Shown piece by piece: positions 55,721 to 64,000 of a stretch of DNA of 64,000 nt. The stretch is from Ignavibacteriales bacterium (GTDB lineage Bacteria > Bacteroidota > Ignavibacteria > Ignavibacteriales > Melioribacteraceae): the NCBI GenBank assembly GCA_021740915.1, contig JAIOYW010000002.1:293454-357453 (forward strand). The letters are read 5' to 3'. The position numbers and the translations under genes are program-made. The notes below the pieces were generated by a model that saw nothing but the letters and a program-made list of their open reading frames with translations, had not been told where the DNA came from and did no database searches. How positions within the stretch are numbered: position 1 is the stretch's first letter; each line of letters opens with the position of its first letter.

Positions 55721-58528
55721 ATGAAAAAACTTTTTTTCATTTTACTGTTAACATTTTCGGTAACAATATTCGGTCAGGTAAACCTGTTAAGTCCGGCAGA
55801 TGATGCACTGACCCAGCCGACAGGTGTTACTTTGGACTGGGATCCGGTTGCCGGAGCCAATTTATACCGAATAACCGTTACGGATGGTATTACTCCCAAT
55901 CAATATACAACTGCAATGACTGCTTACGGGATTGGCGGATTGACGCTTAATACCGTATATGACTGGAGCGTTGAAGCTTCTGATGATAATGGTCTGACCT
56001 ACAATTTGGGCTCTTCAGCAACATGGAGTTTTCGCGTCAGGCTTGCAACAGCTTCTCTTGTTGCTCCTGCCAATTTTTCTGCAGGCAATTCTATTCAGCC
56101 GTTATTAGATTGGGATGCAGTTGCAGATGCTGACGAATACGATCTTGAAGTTGCCAGCGATGCTGCTTTCTTAACAATAATTTACTCAGCTACTTTATCT
56201 GATACTGAGTTTGATTTCGAAACGATCAATAACTTGCTAACTAATGGCGCAGCATATTATTGGAGAGTTAATGCAAGAAACACAACGACTCTGAACGAAA
56301 GTGATTTTCAGTCTGCATACAAATTCTGGGTAACTTCCGCTATTACACCGGTCCTCAGTTCTCCGATCGGTGGAGATCAGCTTTTCTCAAACCCGGTTCA
56401 ACTTTCTTGGTACCTGAATCAGGCAGCCGGAAATGAAACTTATGATGTTTTTTACGGAACTACACCCGTTGGTACCTATGCCGGGACTACTCCGGTCGTT
56501 ACTGGTCTGACAGATAAGAGTTACACAATGCCAACACTCACTGCGGGAACGACATATTACTGGCAGGTAAGATCGAAAACAGCATCCGGCGCTATCGCAG
56601 GTTATTCAAGCGTCGAATCATTTATCACACCAGGTACACTGCTTGTTCCTGTTCTCACCTGGCCTGATGACATGAATACAGTATATACAAATGATCCGTA
56701 TCTGAATTGGTATCTGAATGGTCCTGGTTATCTTTTAAAATATCAGGTACGTTACGCAGAAGATCCTTCTACAGATGTTGACGGCCAACTTGATGATTTA
56801 TCCGCTCAGAATTATCCATCGTTAATAAATGGATTTAATGTACAGTTATTAGATTTAGATCCCGGACAGACATATTACTGGCAGGTAAGATCAACAAATG
56901 ATAATGGCGTGACTTTCTCAGCTTGGTCAGCAGCTGAAGGTTTTCTGACAGAGGGAGAAGGATTTCTTTATGTGCCGGTTCCATCTTACCCTTCACTCGG
57001 AGATATTGTATATAATACAGCTCCAACACTTTATTGGTACGTTGACGGTCCTTCATTCGGTCTAACTTACGATATTAATTATTCCAGCTATCCAGACGTT
57101 GACGTAAACGGCGTATTGAATAATAATCCCGTATATGTTGAAGATATAGCTGATTCATATCTTGCACTCAACAATTTAACTAACGGTTCGGATTATTACT
57201 GGCAGGTTCGTTCAAGAAACTCTTCTGCAACCTCAGATTGGTCAACTGTTGAAGAATTCACGGTTTATTCTGTTAATACGACACCTCCAACACCGAATCC
57301 ATCATATCCAATCGGAGCAGAGACGGTCTATTCTAATTCACCATATCTTTATTATTATATCGATGAATGGATGGCAAATCTTGAATACGAGGTAAGATAT
57401 TCTTCCACAGATGTAACTGACGGAAATGGAAAACTTACTGCAGGATTAAGTCTTGCCCTTACTACTGATGGTTATATCCAGTTAAATGGTCTCTCAACCG
57501 ATGCCACTTACTACTGGCAGGTAAGATCAACAAATGATGGCGGGACAACATATTCATCCTGGTCTGTCGTTGAGAGTTTCTATGTCGATCCGGGTCAGGT
57601 TGTCGGTCCGGTTGTTCCTGTACCATCCTGGCCAATAGACGGAGAGGAAGTTTTCGACACAACACCGCAACTTTCATGGTATCTTAATGAAGCTGCAGCA
57701 GGACTTGAATATCAGGTGCTTTATGCAACCGATCCGGGAACAAGCGGCGGTGTATTGACTAATGGAACAGTGTCCACAGCCTGGATAAGCAATCGCTATA
57801 TTGAATTGCCCGCTCTGGTACCTGGTGCCACTTATTACTGGCAGGTAAGATCACGCGTCGCAGCTAATCCGGGTGATGTCTCTGCTTATTCATCAGTCGA
57901 AGATTTTTCAATAAATGCCTCCAATGGTCCTGTTGTTCCACTTCCAGGCAGCCCGGTTGCAGGTGTTGAAATTCAGTCAAATTCTCCTGCAATGTCATGG
58001 CTACTACCAATCAGTACCGGTGGAAACCTTTTATATGAACTTGAGTTATCAAATTCTCCCGATATGTCGAATTCAATGGTAATAAATAATATTTCCGGTA
58101 AATCCAATGCTATCCCGAACCTTTCAAACGGCCAGAAATATTATTGGAGAGTTCGTTCCTATAATACTTCCGGTGTTTACTCCTTTTATTCACCAATGGG
58201 TTCATTCAGAATTGCTGGTGTCACAGGAGTGGAAGAGGAAATTTTACCTGAAGAATTCAGTGTTCAGCAAAATTATCCAAACCCGTTTAACCCAACCACA
58301 AATATCAGATTTGCCATACCATCTGATGCTCGTGTTTCTGTAAAAATATACAATTCTCTTGGTCAGGAAGTTAAGACTCTTCTTAACTCTGATCTGACGA
58401 GAGGTTATCATTCATTGGTTTGGAACGGTGATAATGATGCGGGTTCAAAGGTTTCAAGCGGAGCATACCTTTATAAGGTAACCGCTGGAAATTATTCAGA
58501 AACTAAAAAAATGGTATTACTGCGATAA
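55721..58528 (+). CDS. Secreted fibronectin-type III repeat protein with type IX sorting domain
   Basis: 935 residues from the ATG at 55721, with AAGGAG before it. Signal peptide to about residue 19 (TIFGQ). Eight or so fibronectin type III-like repeats of about 106 residues fill residues 20-835; each ends in TYYWQVRS..W/YS.VE.F. C-terminal type IX sorting domain: VQQNYPNPFNPTTNIRFAIPSDARVSVKIYNSLGQEV to KKMVLLR, which sends it across the outer membrane and anchors it. Likely a surface adhesin or scaffold. Repeats 3-7 are conserved even at DNA level. Confidence 0.92.
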   Translation: MKKLFFILLLTFSVTIFGQVNLLSPADDALTQPTGVTLDWDPVAGANLYRITVTDGITPNQYTTAMTAYGIGGLTLNTVYDWSVEASDDNGLTYNLGSSATWSFRVRLATASLVAPANFSAGNSIQPLLDWDAVADADEYDLEVASDAAFLTIIYSATLSDTEFDFETINNLLTNGAAYYWRVNARNTTTLNESDFQSAYKFWVTSAITPVLSSPIGGDQLFSNPVQLSWYLNQAAGNETYDVFYGTTPVGTYAGTTPVVTGLTDKSYTMPTLTAGTTYYWQVRSKTASGAIAGYSSVESFITPGTLLVPVLTWPDDMNTVYTNDPYLNWYLNGPGYLLKYQVRYAEDPSTDVDGQLDDLSAQNYPSLINGFNVQLLDLDPGQTYYWQVRSTNDNGVTFSAWSAAEGFLTEGEGFLYVPVPSYPSLGDIVYNTAPTLYWYVDGPSFGLTYDINYSSYPDVDVNGVLNNNPVYVEDIADSYLALNNLTNGSDYYWQVRSRNSSATSDWSTVEEFTVYSVNTTPPTPNPSYPIGAETVYSNSPYLYYYIDEWMANLEYEVRYSSTDVTDGNGKLTAGLSLALTTDGYIQLNGLSTDATYYWQVRSTNDGGTTYSSWSVVESFYVDPGQVVGPVVPVPSWPIDGEEVFDTTPQLSWYLNEAAAGLEYQVLYATDPGTSGGVLTNGTVSTAWISNRYIELPALVPGATYYWQVRSRVAANPGDVSAYSSVEDFSINASNGPVVPLPGSPVAGVEIQSNSPAMSWLLPISTGGNLLYELELSNSPDMSNSMVINNISGKSNAIPNLSNGQKYYWRVRSYNTSGVYSFYSPMGSFRIAGVTGVEEEILPEEFSVQQNYPNPFNPTTNIRFAIPSDARVSVKIYNSLGQEVKTLLNSDLTRGYHSLVWNGDNDAGSKVSSGAYLYKVTAGNYSETKKMVLLR
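56555..57852 (+). repeat. Tandem repeats of about 320 bp inside the FN3 protein gene
   Basis: A tag TATTACTGGCAGGTAAGATC occurs, exactly or nearly, at 56555, 56873, 57194 (last bases differ), about 57510 and 57833. The spacing of 318-321 bp equals the 106-107-residue domain. Sharing of synonymous codons points to recent duplication or homogenisation. Confidence 0.85.
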
Positions 58529-58549
58529 TTTCTCAGGTTCTCCTAAAAT

Positions 58550-58584
58550 TAAAAAAGCCACCTTCATACGGTGGCTTTTTTTTT
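58550..58584 (+). terminator. Intrinsic terminator after the FN3 repeat gene
   Basis: AAAAAAGCCACC-ttcatac-GGTGGCTTTTTTTTT, 24 bases after the stop. The A-tract on the left makes the stem extensible and usable in both directions. Confidence 0.92.
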
Positions 58585-58657
58585 ATCCGCAATTGAATTC
58601 AACGCAAATTATCCTTAGTTTAATTAACATATAATTCACAGATCGGTGCCTCGCTTT

Positions 58658-59776
58658 ATGCAAGAAACATATTTTGCTCCTCCAGAAAGAACTGCAATTC
58701 AGGATATTCAAAAATTTACGTCCTCTATTACATCCCACCCGGATTTTCTTCTGATCGCTGAGAAAATGCCGGAACCATTTGTATTACTCGATAAACACCG
58801 TCAAATAGTATTTGCGAATAGAGCTTTTCTGAATCTGCTTAATCTTGAATCTCCGGAACTTATTCAGGGTTTGCGCGTTGGGGAAGCAGTCGGATGTTTA
58901 CGTGCTAAAGTTATGGAAGCCGGGTGTGGAACGAGCGAGTATTGTGCAACCTGCGGTGCTGTGAATGCAATCCTAACCGGACTTAAAGGGACTGAAAATC
59001 AGCAGGAGTGTCGGATTATTCTCGCTGATGGTGTGACGAGCCTTGATCTTGAAGTAAAAGCCTCACCAATGAACGGAAATGGATCACAGATGGTTCTGTT
59101 TTTCGTGAAAGATGTCAGTGATAAAAAACGACGCAGCGCACTGGACAGAATCTTTTTTCATGACATTCTGAACACGGCGGGCGGATTAAAAGGAGTATTT
59201 GATGTTTTAAGTTTTACCACACCCGAAGAAAAGGACGAATTACTCAAAATGGGTGCAGGTATCTCAGAGACGCTGCTTGATGAAATTCTTGCTCAGAAAG
59301 ATCTCTCAGCTGCTGAAAATAATGAATTGAGTGTCTCAAAGACCGAAATTGATTCGCTTGAGCTTTTACAGCAGGTTTATGGAGTTTATTCAAAACATCC
59401 TGTTAGCAGGAACAAATCGTTAAAACTTGATCCTCATACAGTCAGTATTAAAATACAATCCGATAAGACATTGTTAAAAAGAGTTCTTGGTAATCTTGTA
59501 AAAAATGCTCTGGAAGCATCAAAAACAGGAGATGTCGTTACACTTGGTGCATTGAAGGTAAAAGGTGAAATAACTTACTGGGTTCACAATCCGGCATTTA
59601 TACCGCGAAATATCCAGTTGCAGATTTTCCAGCGTTCTTTCTCAACAAAAGGAAGCGGAAGAGGACTCGGAACCTATAGTATTAACCTCCTCACAACTAA
59701 ATACCTCGGTGGCAGAGTAACTTTTGTTTCAGATGAAAACACAGGAACAATATTCAGAATTATTTTGCCTGTCTGA
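58658..59776 (+). CDS. PAS-domain sensor histidine kinase with Cys-rich PAS motif
   Basis: 372 residues from the ATG at 58658; a GTG at 58646 is an alternative, neither with a good ribosome-binding site. PAS domain about 30-150, containing VGCLRAKVMEAGCGTSEYCATCGA, a Cys motif found in a subset of bacterial PAS kinases and possibly redox- or metal-sensing (inference). Phosphoacceptor His in FFHDILN (about residue 168), N-box NLVKNALEAS, G-boxes GSGRGLGTYS and GGRVTF. No membrane helix: soluble. No response regulator adjacent, so it is an orphan kinase here. Confidence 0.9.
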   Translation: MQETYFAPPERTAIQDIQKFTSSITSHPDFLLIAEKMPEPFVLLDKHRQIVFANRAFLNLLNLESPELIQGLRVGEAVGCLRAKVMEAGCGTSEYCATCGAVNAILTGLKGTENQQECRIILADGVTSLDLEVKASPMNGNGSQMVLFFVKDVSDKKRRSALDRIFFHDILNTAGGLKGVFDVLSFTTPEEKDELLKMGAGISETLLDEILAQKDLSAAENNELSVSKTEIDSLELLQQVYGVYSKHPVSRNKSLKLDPHTVSIKIQSDKTLLKRVLGNLVKNALEASKTGDVVTLGALKVKGEITYWVHNPAFIPRNIQLQIFQRSFSTKGSGRGLGTYSINLLTTKYLGGRVTFVSDENTGTIFRIILPV

Positions 59777-60149
59777 GATATTATTCTGAACACTTGGTTT
59801 GTTACTGTAATCTCTAATTTTGCTCCTTCAACACATCTGCATTTTTCTTAAAAGCTTGATCAATCGGCAAGTTTATCATGCAAATATTCTGGAATTGCAT
59901 GTCAGATTCTGATCGATGACAAGTTTCAGGGGGTAAGACAATCCCTCAAATCTCAACAAGAAAAATAAATCCTATAAAGAATGTTAACAATTATTTTGAA
60001 CAAATGATGACAAGATTGCTCTTTAAATTCTGATCATATACTATTTCATTCAGTATAATTCTGTTTCCCTGGGTGATACAGAATGCATCATTCTTGAGCA
60101 AAGATAATAAAATTGCACATCCTGAGCCTCTGGAAGTTGACGGCGGCAT
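59777..60149. other. Non-coding gap after the histidine kinase
   Basis: About 370 bp between convergent genes. No open frame, no recognisable RNA gene, no strong hairpin apart from the terminator that follows at 60150. Confidence 0.4.
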
Positions 60150-60179
60150 AAAAAAAGGGGACTGTTTACCAGTCCCCTT
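60150..60179 (-). terminator. Intrinsic terminator of the beta-helix T9SS gene
   Basis: On the minus strand AAGGGGACTG-gtaaa-CAGTCCCCTT runs into a TTTTTTTA tract. Ten-base stem, about 70 bases after the stop at 60248. Confidence 0.92.
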
Positions 60180-60247
60180 CTTAAAATGAATCTGAAGATT
60201 TTTCGGACAGGAACGCTGATTAGTGCATCCCTAAAAGAATCAAAATG

Positions 60248-63073
60248 TTATTTGATAAGCAGCATTTTCTTTGTCATTACATTTTGTCCTGCAGTCAATC
60301 TGTAAATGTAAGTACCACTTGCGAGATTCGAAGCATCAAAATACTCGCTGTAGGTTCCTGCAGAGCGGAATTCATTAACAATAACACTAACAGATTCACC
60401 CAAAGCATTGAATATCTCGAGTCTTGTCTTAGCATCTGCTGCTAATACAAAATCGATAGTTGTTGTTGGGTTAAACGGATTAGGATAATTTTGACTTAAT
60501 GAAAATGAAGTCGGGCTTCCAACGTTAACCTCGATGATACTGGAATATGCAAATGAGCCATCGAAATCAATTTGTTTTAGTCTGTAATTATAAAGACCTG
60601 ATGCAACATTTTCATCGCTGAATGAATAACTAACCGGTTCGGTTGAATATCCCGCTGCTGAAATTGTACCGACAGAAGTCCAATCTGTAACATTATTTTT
60701 TCTTTCGATCACAAAAGATGCACTATTTGTCTCTGTAGCTGTCTTCCATGTTAAAGATACATTGTTATTTGAAACTGATGCACCAAATGACACAAGTTCA
60801 ACAGGTATAACGCCAGGAATTTCATCTGCTCCGATTTCAGGAGGTGTATCTCTTAACTGATTGTCAATATCAGTCGTAATTCCATCGATTGCAATACCTT
60901 TGCCCATAAGTGCTGAGAAGGTACCCTGAAGATGAAGATCTGATGCTGATACATAGTCAGGATCAGCGCTGATACTATTTACGTCCTGACCTGAAAGCGT
61001 CTGCCAGTCAGCGAGAGTAAGGGCAGATGCAGCATCAAAGAAACCAACATTTCCGGAAGGATTGTTATAGTTATTATAATCCGATACGAATGTACCAAGG
61101 GCTGCACTTCTGTAAACCGGATAAGCCGTAAAATCTGCTTCTTCGCATGAAATGCTGTTATTTTTAATAGTTGCAATTCCATCGGTAAAGTACAATCCCT
61201 GATAGGTTACTGCGCCGGTGCCTATGTCGGGAAGGTTTACCATATAGATTGAGTTGAAGTATATGTTTGCAGTTGCCGCAGCATGCGATACCCTTATGCC
61301 TCTTAAATAGGCAGTAGGATTAGCTGCAGAGAGAGCAAAACCATATATCATATTATTATAAATATTAAATGTTCCTTCAGCTTCAACACTTATTGCGGTT
61401 GCACCACTGGAAGCTGCATTGGTTATTGATGATAGCTGTGTAATCTTGTTGCCGTAAAAATTGAAAACTGAACCGGGCAGGAAATCAACAAATACCACTG
61501 CTTCATTCGTTACAGCTGAAGCAATATCCTGGTTAAGAATAATCTCATTATTGTAGAAATCTGCGCTTCCCATACGGTACCATGCCATTCCCCTTCTCTT
61601 TCCTTCAATCACGTTATTTTTAACAGTGATGTTATAAGGATATGATGCCGGAAGAGGTGTTCCTGTCTGATAAGAACCAATTCCTGCAGCATTCTGTGGA
61701 TTTCCATCAAAATTGGCTTTCAGGTGGTTGTTTTCAACTAATATGTTATGAGGCACCCAATCCTGGCTTAAGTAATTACGACTCCTGAATACGATTGATC
61801 CAAGGAAAAGATTACCTGAAGTACTGACGGTTTGAACCTTGTAATATATATTACAGTTTTTAACTTCAACATTTGAAACATCGCCGACAAGCAGCATCGG
61901 AATAGCATTCCTGACAGCGGTAGGCGCTGATTCAATCGTAAGATCACGGGTAGATCCGCCTGTAGTATTTGAGCCGTCGAACACGATATTTGTGGTTGTA
62001 CGCAAACTATCCCATGAAAGGCCGCCGGCAGTCGGAATGCCAAGAAGTAAGGCGCCTGAAGGGCCTGAGTTTCCGTCGCTTGGATAATTAAGTGTGATAA
62101 CGGGCTGGGTTCCCATATACGGTTTGAATGTAACTGTATAAGGAGCAGCATCAACTGCAAGTCCGATACCTTTACCGCCGGTATTTGGCTCATTGATATT
62201 GCTGGTTATGTAGAACATACAATCACCGCCGACTAAACGGCTGTTCAATGCATTAAAAGCATCACCTAGTGTCGGATAATAAGGATCGCTTCCGTTTGGT
62301 CCGGTTCCGGCTGAACCAACATAGTAGTTTCCTGACATCGGCAATTCAAAAAGTTCTCTCCAGCTATAAGCAACACGGATGCCGTCAACATTTGTCTGAT
62401 AAGCCTGAGTGCCTTGTCTTAATGCAACGGAGGCAAGTACAAAATCAGAATTAACATCAGTTGAGGCAATATCAGCAGCCGGTTCCGGAGAATTAGGATC
62501 AGGATTAATGAATACTTCGAACAAATCGTTACTTGCGCCTTCAACAAAAGTGGCTTTCAGAACGACAAGGAGTGTTGTCTGATATGGATGTGACACTGTT
62601 GAATAAGTAACTGTTGAAGATGAAGCTTTGCTGATACCCAGCACAAAATTAGTTCCGGTGCCATCATCTTTTACAAACAATCTCCCGCGGAAATTTGTGC
62701 TTGTAACAACGCCTTCTTTCAGATGAAAGAAGTAATCCCCTGTTGCTGTCGCAGAATCAACTCTGACTAAAACAGAAGCATAAACAGTGCCGGCAGTTGA
62801 ATCGGCATTAAATATTTTTGTGACGTCCTCACGCGAGCCTGAGCCGCCGTTTACTTCAACCATATTTCCGATATTTGACGAAACATATCCCGGGTATGAA
62901 AGGCTTCCGGATGAGATAACAATAAAATTACCTGTGCCTGAATGATTTACCCAGCCATGCTGAGTCAAAGTATCGCCAGCCGTGTAATTAAATTCCTCTA
63001 CTACTGCAACTTGTGAAAAACTGAAACCTGCAGTAATGGCGAGGATAAAAAGTAAGTAAAATATTTTCTTCAT
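60248..63073 (-). CDS. Secreted lectin-like/right-handed beta-helix protein with type IX sorting domain
   Basis: 941 residues; CAGGAG precedes the ATG at 63073. Signal peptide 1-20 (FSFSQ). Residues about 25-240 resemble a concanavalin-like jelly roll (VVEEFNYTAGDTL, GWVNHSGTGNFIV). About 245-735 is a right-handed beta-helix of the PbH1 type (NIVFDGSN, VEVKNCNI, ILVENNHL, ITVKNNVI, FNFYGNKI, IKNNSIS). Then a T9SS-associated fibronectin-like region (VELVSFGASVSNNNVSLTWKTATE) and the C-terminal sorting domain (SLSQNYPNPFNPTTTIDF ... MLLIK). Probably surface-attached; catalytic activity such as polysaccharide lysis is not shown. Confidence 0.9.
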   Translation of the reverse strand: MKKIFYLLFILAITAGFSFSQVAVVEEFNYTAGDTLTQHGWVNHSGTGNFIVISSGSLSYPGYVSSNIGNMVEVNGGSGSREDVTKIFNADSTAGTVYASVLVRVDSATATGDYFFHLKEGVVTSTNFRGRLFVKDDGTGTNFVLGISKASSSTVTYSTVSHPYQTTLLVVLKATFVEGASNDLFEVFINPDPNSPEPAADIASTDVNSDFVLASVALRQGTQAYQTNVDGIRVAYSWRELFELPMSGNYYVGSAGTGPNGSDPYYPTLGDAFNALNSRLVGGDCMFYITSNINEPNTGGKGIGLAVDAAPYTVTFKPYMGTQPVITLNYPSDGNSGPSGALLLGIPTAGGLSWDSLRTTTNIVFDGSNTTGGSTRDLTIESAPTAVRNAIPMLLVGDVSNVEVKNCNIYYKVQTVSTSGNLFLGSIVFRSRNYLSQDWVPHNILVENNHLKANFDGNPQNAAGIGSYQTGTPLPASYPYNITVKNNVIEGKRRGMAWYRMGSADFYNNEIILNQDIASAVTNEAVVFVDFLPGSVFNFYGNKITQLSSITNAASSGATAISVEAEGTFNIYNNMIYGFALSAANPTAYLRGIRVSHAAATANIYFNSIYMVNLPDIGTGAVTYQGLYFTDGIATIKNNSISCEEADFTAYPVYRSAALGTFVSDYNNYNNPSGNVGFFDAASALTLADWQTLSGQDVNSISADPDYVSASDLHLQGTFSALMGKGIAIDGITTDIDNQLRDTPPEIGADEIPGVIPVELVSFGASVSNNNVSLTWKTATETNSASFVIERKNNVTDWTSVGTISAAGYSTEPVSYSFSDENVASGLYNYRLKQIDFDGSFAYSSIIEVNVGSPTSFSLSQNYPNPFNPTTTIDFVLAADAKTRLEIFNALGESVSVIVNEFRSAGTYSEYFDASNLASGTYIYRLTAGQNVMTKKMLLIK

Positions 63074-63311
63074 TTATTCTCCTGGTTTTTGATAAATTTT
63101 CACTAATGAACAAAATTAAGTCTTTTTTTAATAAATATCTTGAATTATGATAAAAAAAATGACAATTAATTTTTAAATAATACATGTCAGAATTGGATTT
63201 TCTTATTATCAGTAAGTTAATATCCTGCCCGATAAGATTTATCCATTAACATCGAATTTTTAATTTTTTTTACTTGAGAAAAGCGATGTGATCGAAAAGG
63301 AATAAAACACC
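63074..63311. other. Upstream region of the beta-helix gene
   Basis: Non-coding. A TAATTTTG at 63111-63118 on the minus strand fits the TAnnTTTG -7 consensus, 38 bases before the ATG at 63073. No open frame. Together with the terminator at 63312 it makes up the 319-bp gap. Confidence 0.35.
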
Positions 63312-63333
63312 AGAGGGGACCGAAGTCCCCTCT
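63312..63333 (-). terminator. Hairpin with UUCG tetraloop after the partial T9SS gene
   Basis: On the minus strand AGAGGGGAC-TTCG-GTCCCCTCT, a perfect nine-base stem closed by a C(UUCG)G tetraloop, about 60 bases after the stop. The following tract GGTGTTTTATT is only moderately T-rich, but the hairpin is very stable. Confidence 0.8.
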
Positions 63334-63392
63334 AAAATGTTAAATGTGATTGAAATAGCAGAAATTTATCTTTCTGCTGTTAAAGCATAATA

Positions 63393-64000
63393 TTATTTCA
63401 TCAATATCATTTTCTTAACATTGCTGTATGTGGTTCCGTTAATGCCTTTGGCATCGATTGTATAGAAATATACACCACTTGTAAGATCTGATGCGTTGAA
63501 GCTTACTTCATACAATCCGGCTGAGAATGAGCCGTTTACTGCTTCAGCTACTTCCTGTCCGATTGTGTTATATACTTTTACTACAACCTTTGCGTCAACC
63601 GGTACTGCGAATTTAATCTTCGTTGTCGGGTTGAACGGGTTTGGATAGTTCTGTCCAAGGCTGTACTGTGTCGGTACAAATTCTACTTCTACGGTCTGTG
63701 AGTATTCGAATGCTCCGCCGAAGTCGGTCTGACGCAGTCTGTAATATGATGTGCCTGATACAGGTGTGCGGTCAACGAACTGATATTTGCTGATCTCAGT
63801 CGTTGTTCCTTTACCTTCGACGTATCCTACTTTTACGAAGTTTACGTTATCCTGGCTGCGTTCGATCTGGAATCCCTGGTTGTTTGTTTCTGTTGCGGTT
63901 TCCCACTGTAATTCTACTGTCTCTCCGCTTACTGCTGCTGCGAAGCTTGTCAGTTCTACTGGTACTTCTATATCATATGTGATTGTGACAAGTACCGATG
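63393..64000 (-). CDS. C-terminal part of a type IX-secreted protein (5' end outside window)
   Basis: Reads through the right edge; only the last about 200 residues are seen. They contain a fibronectin-like region VPVELTSFAAAVSGETVELQWETATETNNQGFQIERS, GTSYYRLRQTDFGGAFEYS, then the sorting domain SLGQNYPNPFNPTTKIKFAVPVDAKVVVKVYN ending in KKMILMK. The catalytic or binding part is beyond the window. Codon use is strikingly biased: AAC, TTC, TAC, GAA, GTA dominate over the AT-ending forms used by neighbours, which suggests a highly expressed protein. Confidence 0.9.
   Translation of the reverse strand, partial: SVLVTITYDIEVPVELTSFAAAVSGETVELQWETATETNNQGFQIERSQDNVNFVKVGYVEGKGTTTEISKYQFVDRTPVSGTSYYRLRQTDFGGAFEYSQTVEVEFVPTQYSLGQNYPNPFNPTTKIKFAVPVDAKVVVKVYNTIGQEVAEAVNGSFSAGLYEVSFNASDLTSGVYFYTIDAKGINGTTYSNVKKMILMK

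Noticed and set aside
1..64000. tRNA, rRNA, CRISPR, phage or insertion sequence
   Set aside because: Scanned by eye for tRNA T-arm patterns, repeated spacers, transposase motifs and terminal repeats; nothing convincing was found, though a weak tRNA could be missed without a covariance search.

Overview
The window looks like chromosome of a Gram-negative bacterium of the Bacteroidota/Chlorobiota/Ignavibacteriota branch, most likely Ignavibacteria-like. This is inferred from four exported proteins ending in the NYPNPFNP-type type IX secretion sorting domain, a TonB receptor with an N-terminal carboxypeptidase-regulatory-like domain, SPII lipoproteins, a DUF1207-like barrel protein, a complete menaquinone cluster, an Rnf complex and AT-rich DNA. 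No rRNA, tRNA, CRISPR array, prophage or insertion sequence was seen. Most of the window is ordinary, densely packed core chromosome.

Layout. 0.05-2.5 kb: a DUF1207-like outer-membrane protein and a YefM/YoeB toxin-antitoxin pair alone in a gene-poor stretch. 2.5-6.8 kb (-): phosphate uptake operon pstS-pstC-pstA-pstB-phoU. 6.9-9.3 kb (+): a two-helix membrane microprotein followed by a sodium:solute symporter with a long soluble tail. 9.3-15.3 kb (-): coaD, then a heat-shock/pilus-like run read hrcA-grpE-dnaJ-comEA-like-TM protein-PilM-like-rsmD. 15.5-22.2 kb (+, with one minus gene): purM, a BstA/YfiT-like DinB protein (-), a lipoprotein/TonB receptor pair, a TatD-radical SAM fusion and prmA. 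22.1-23.3 kb (-): MarR regulator and YgjP-like metallopeptidase.

23.5-32.2 kb: menF-menD-menH-menB-menA-menC-menE in one tightly overlapping run, closed by a convergent DHNA-CoA thioesterase candidate. This covers chorismate to demethylmenaquinone; the final methylase is not here. 32.2-37.0 kb: a secreted MORN-repeat protein, an unrecognised exported protein and a large M23-peptidase/T9SS protein. 37.2-42.6 kb (-): rnfC-D-G-E-A-B plus an RseC-like protein. The rnf leader region holds a possible Leu/Ile/Val-rich leader peptide followed 18 nt later by a strong terminator hairpin. 43.1-45.7 kb (-): alpha-glucan phosphorylase. 46.0-49.1 kb (+): hpnC-hpnD-hpnE (squalene synthesis). 49.1-50.5 kb: citrate synthase with a clear terminator. 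50.6-55.4 kb: a 1585-residue protein joining an acyl-CoA-synthetase-like domain, a kinase-like region and a GNAT domain. 55.7-64 kb: an FN3-repeat T9SS protein, a PAS histidine kinase, a beta-helix T9SS protein, and the C-terminal part of a fourth T9SS protein with strikingly biased codons.

Together these genes suggest a respiring or facultatively anaerobic heterotroph: citrate synthase, menaquinone and Rnf supply and connect electron carriers; glucan phosphorylase mobilises storage or scavenged glucan; TonB and T9SS proteins face the outside. The most unusual items are the giant AMP-binding/kinase-like/GNAT protein, the rnf leader, and the apparent non-canonical start of the ComEA-like gene directly after the dnaJ stop.
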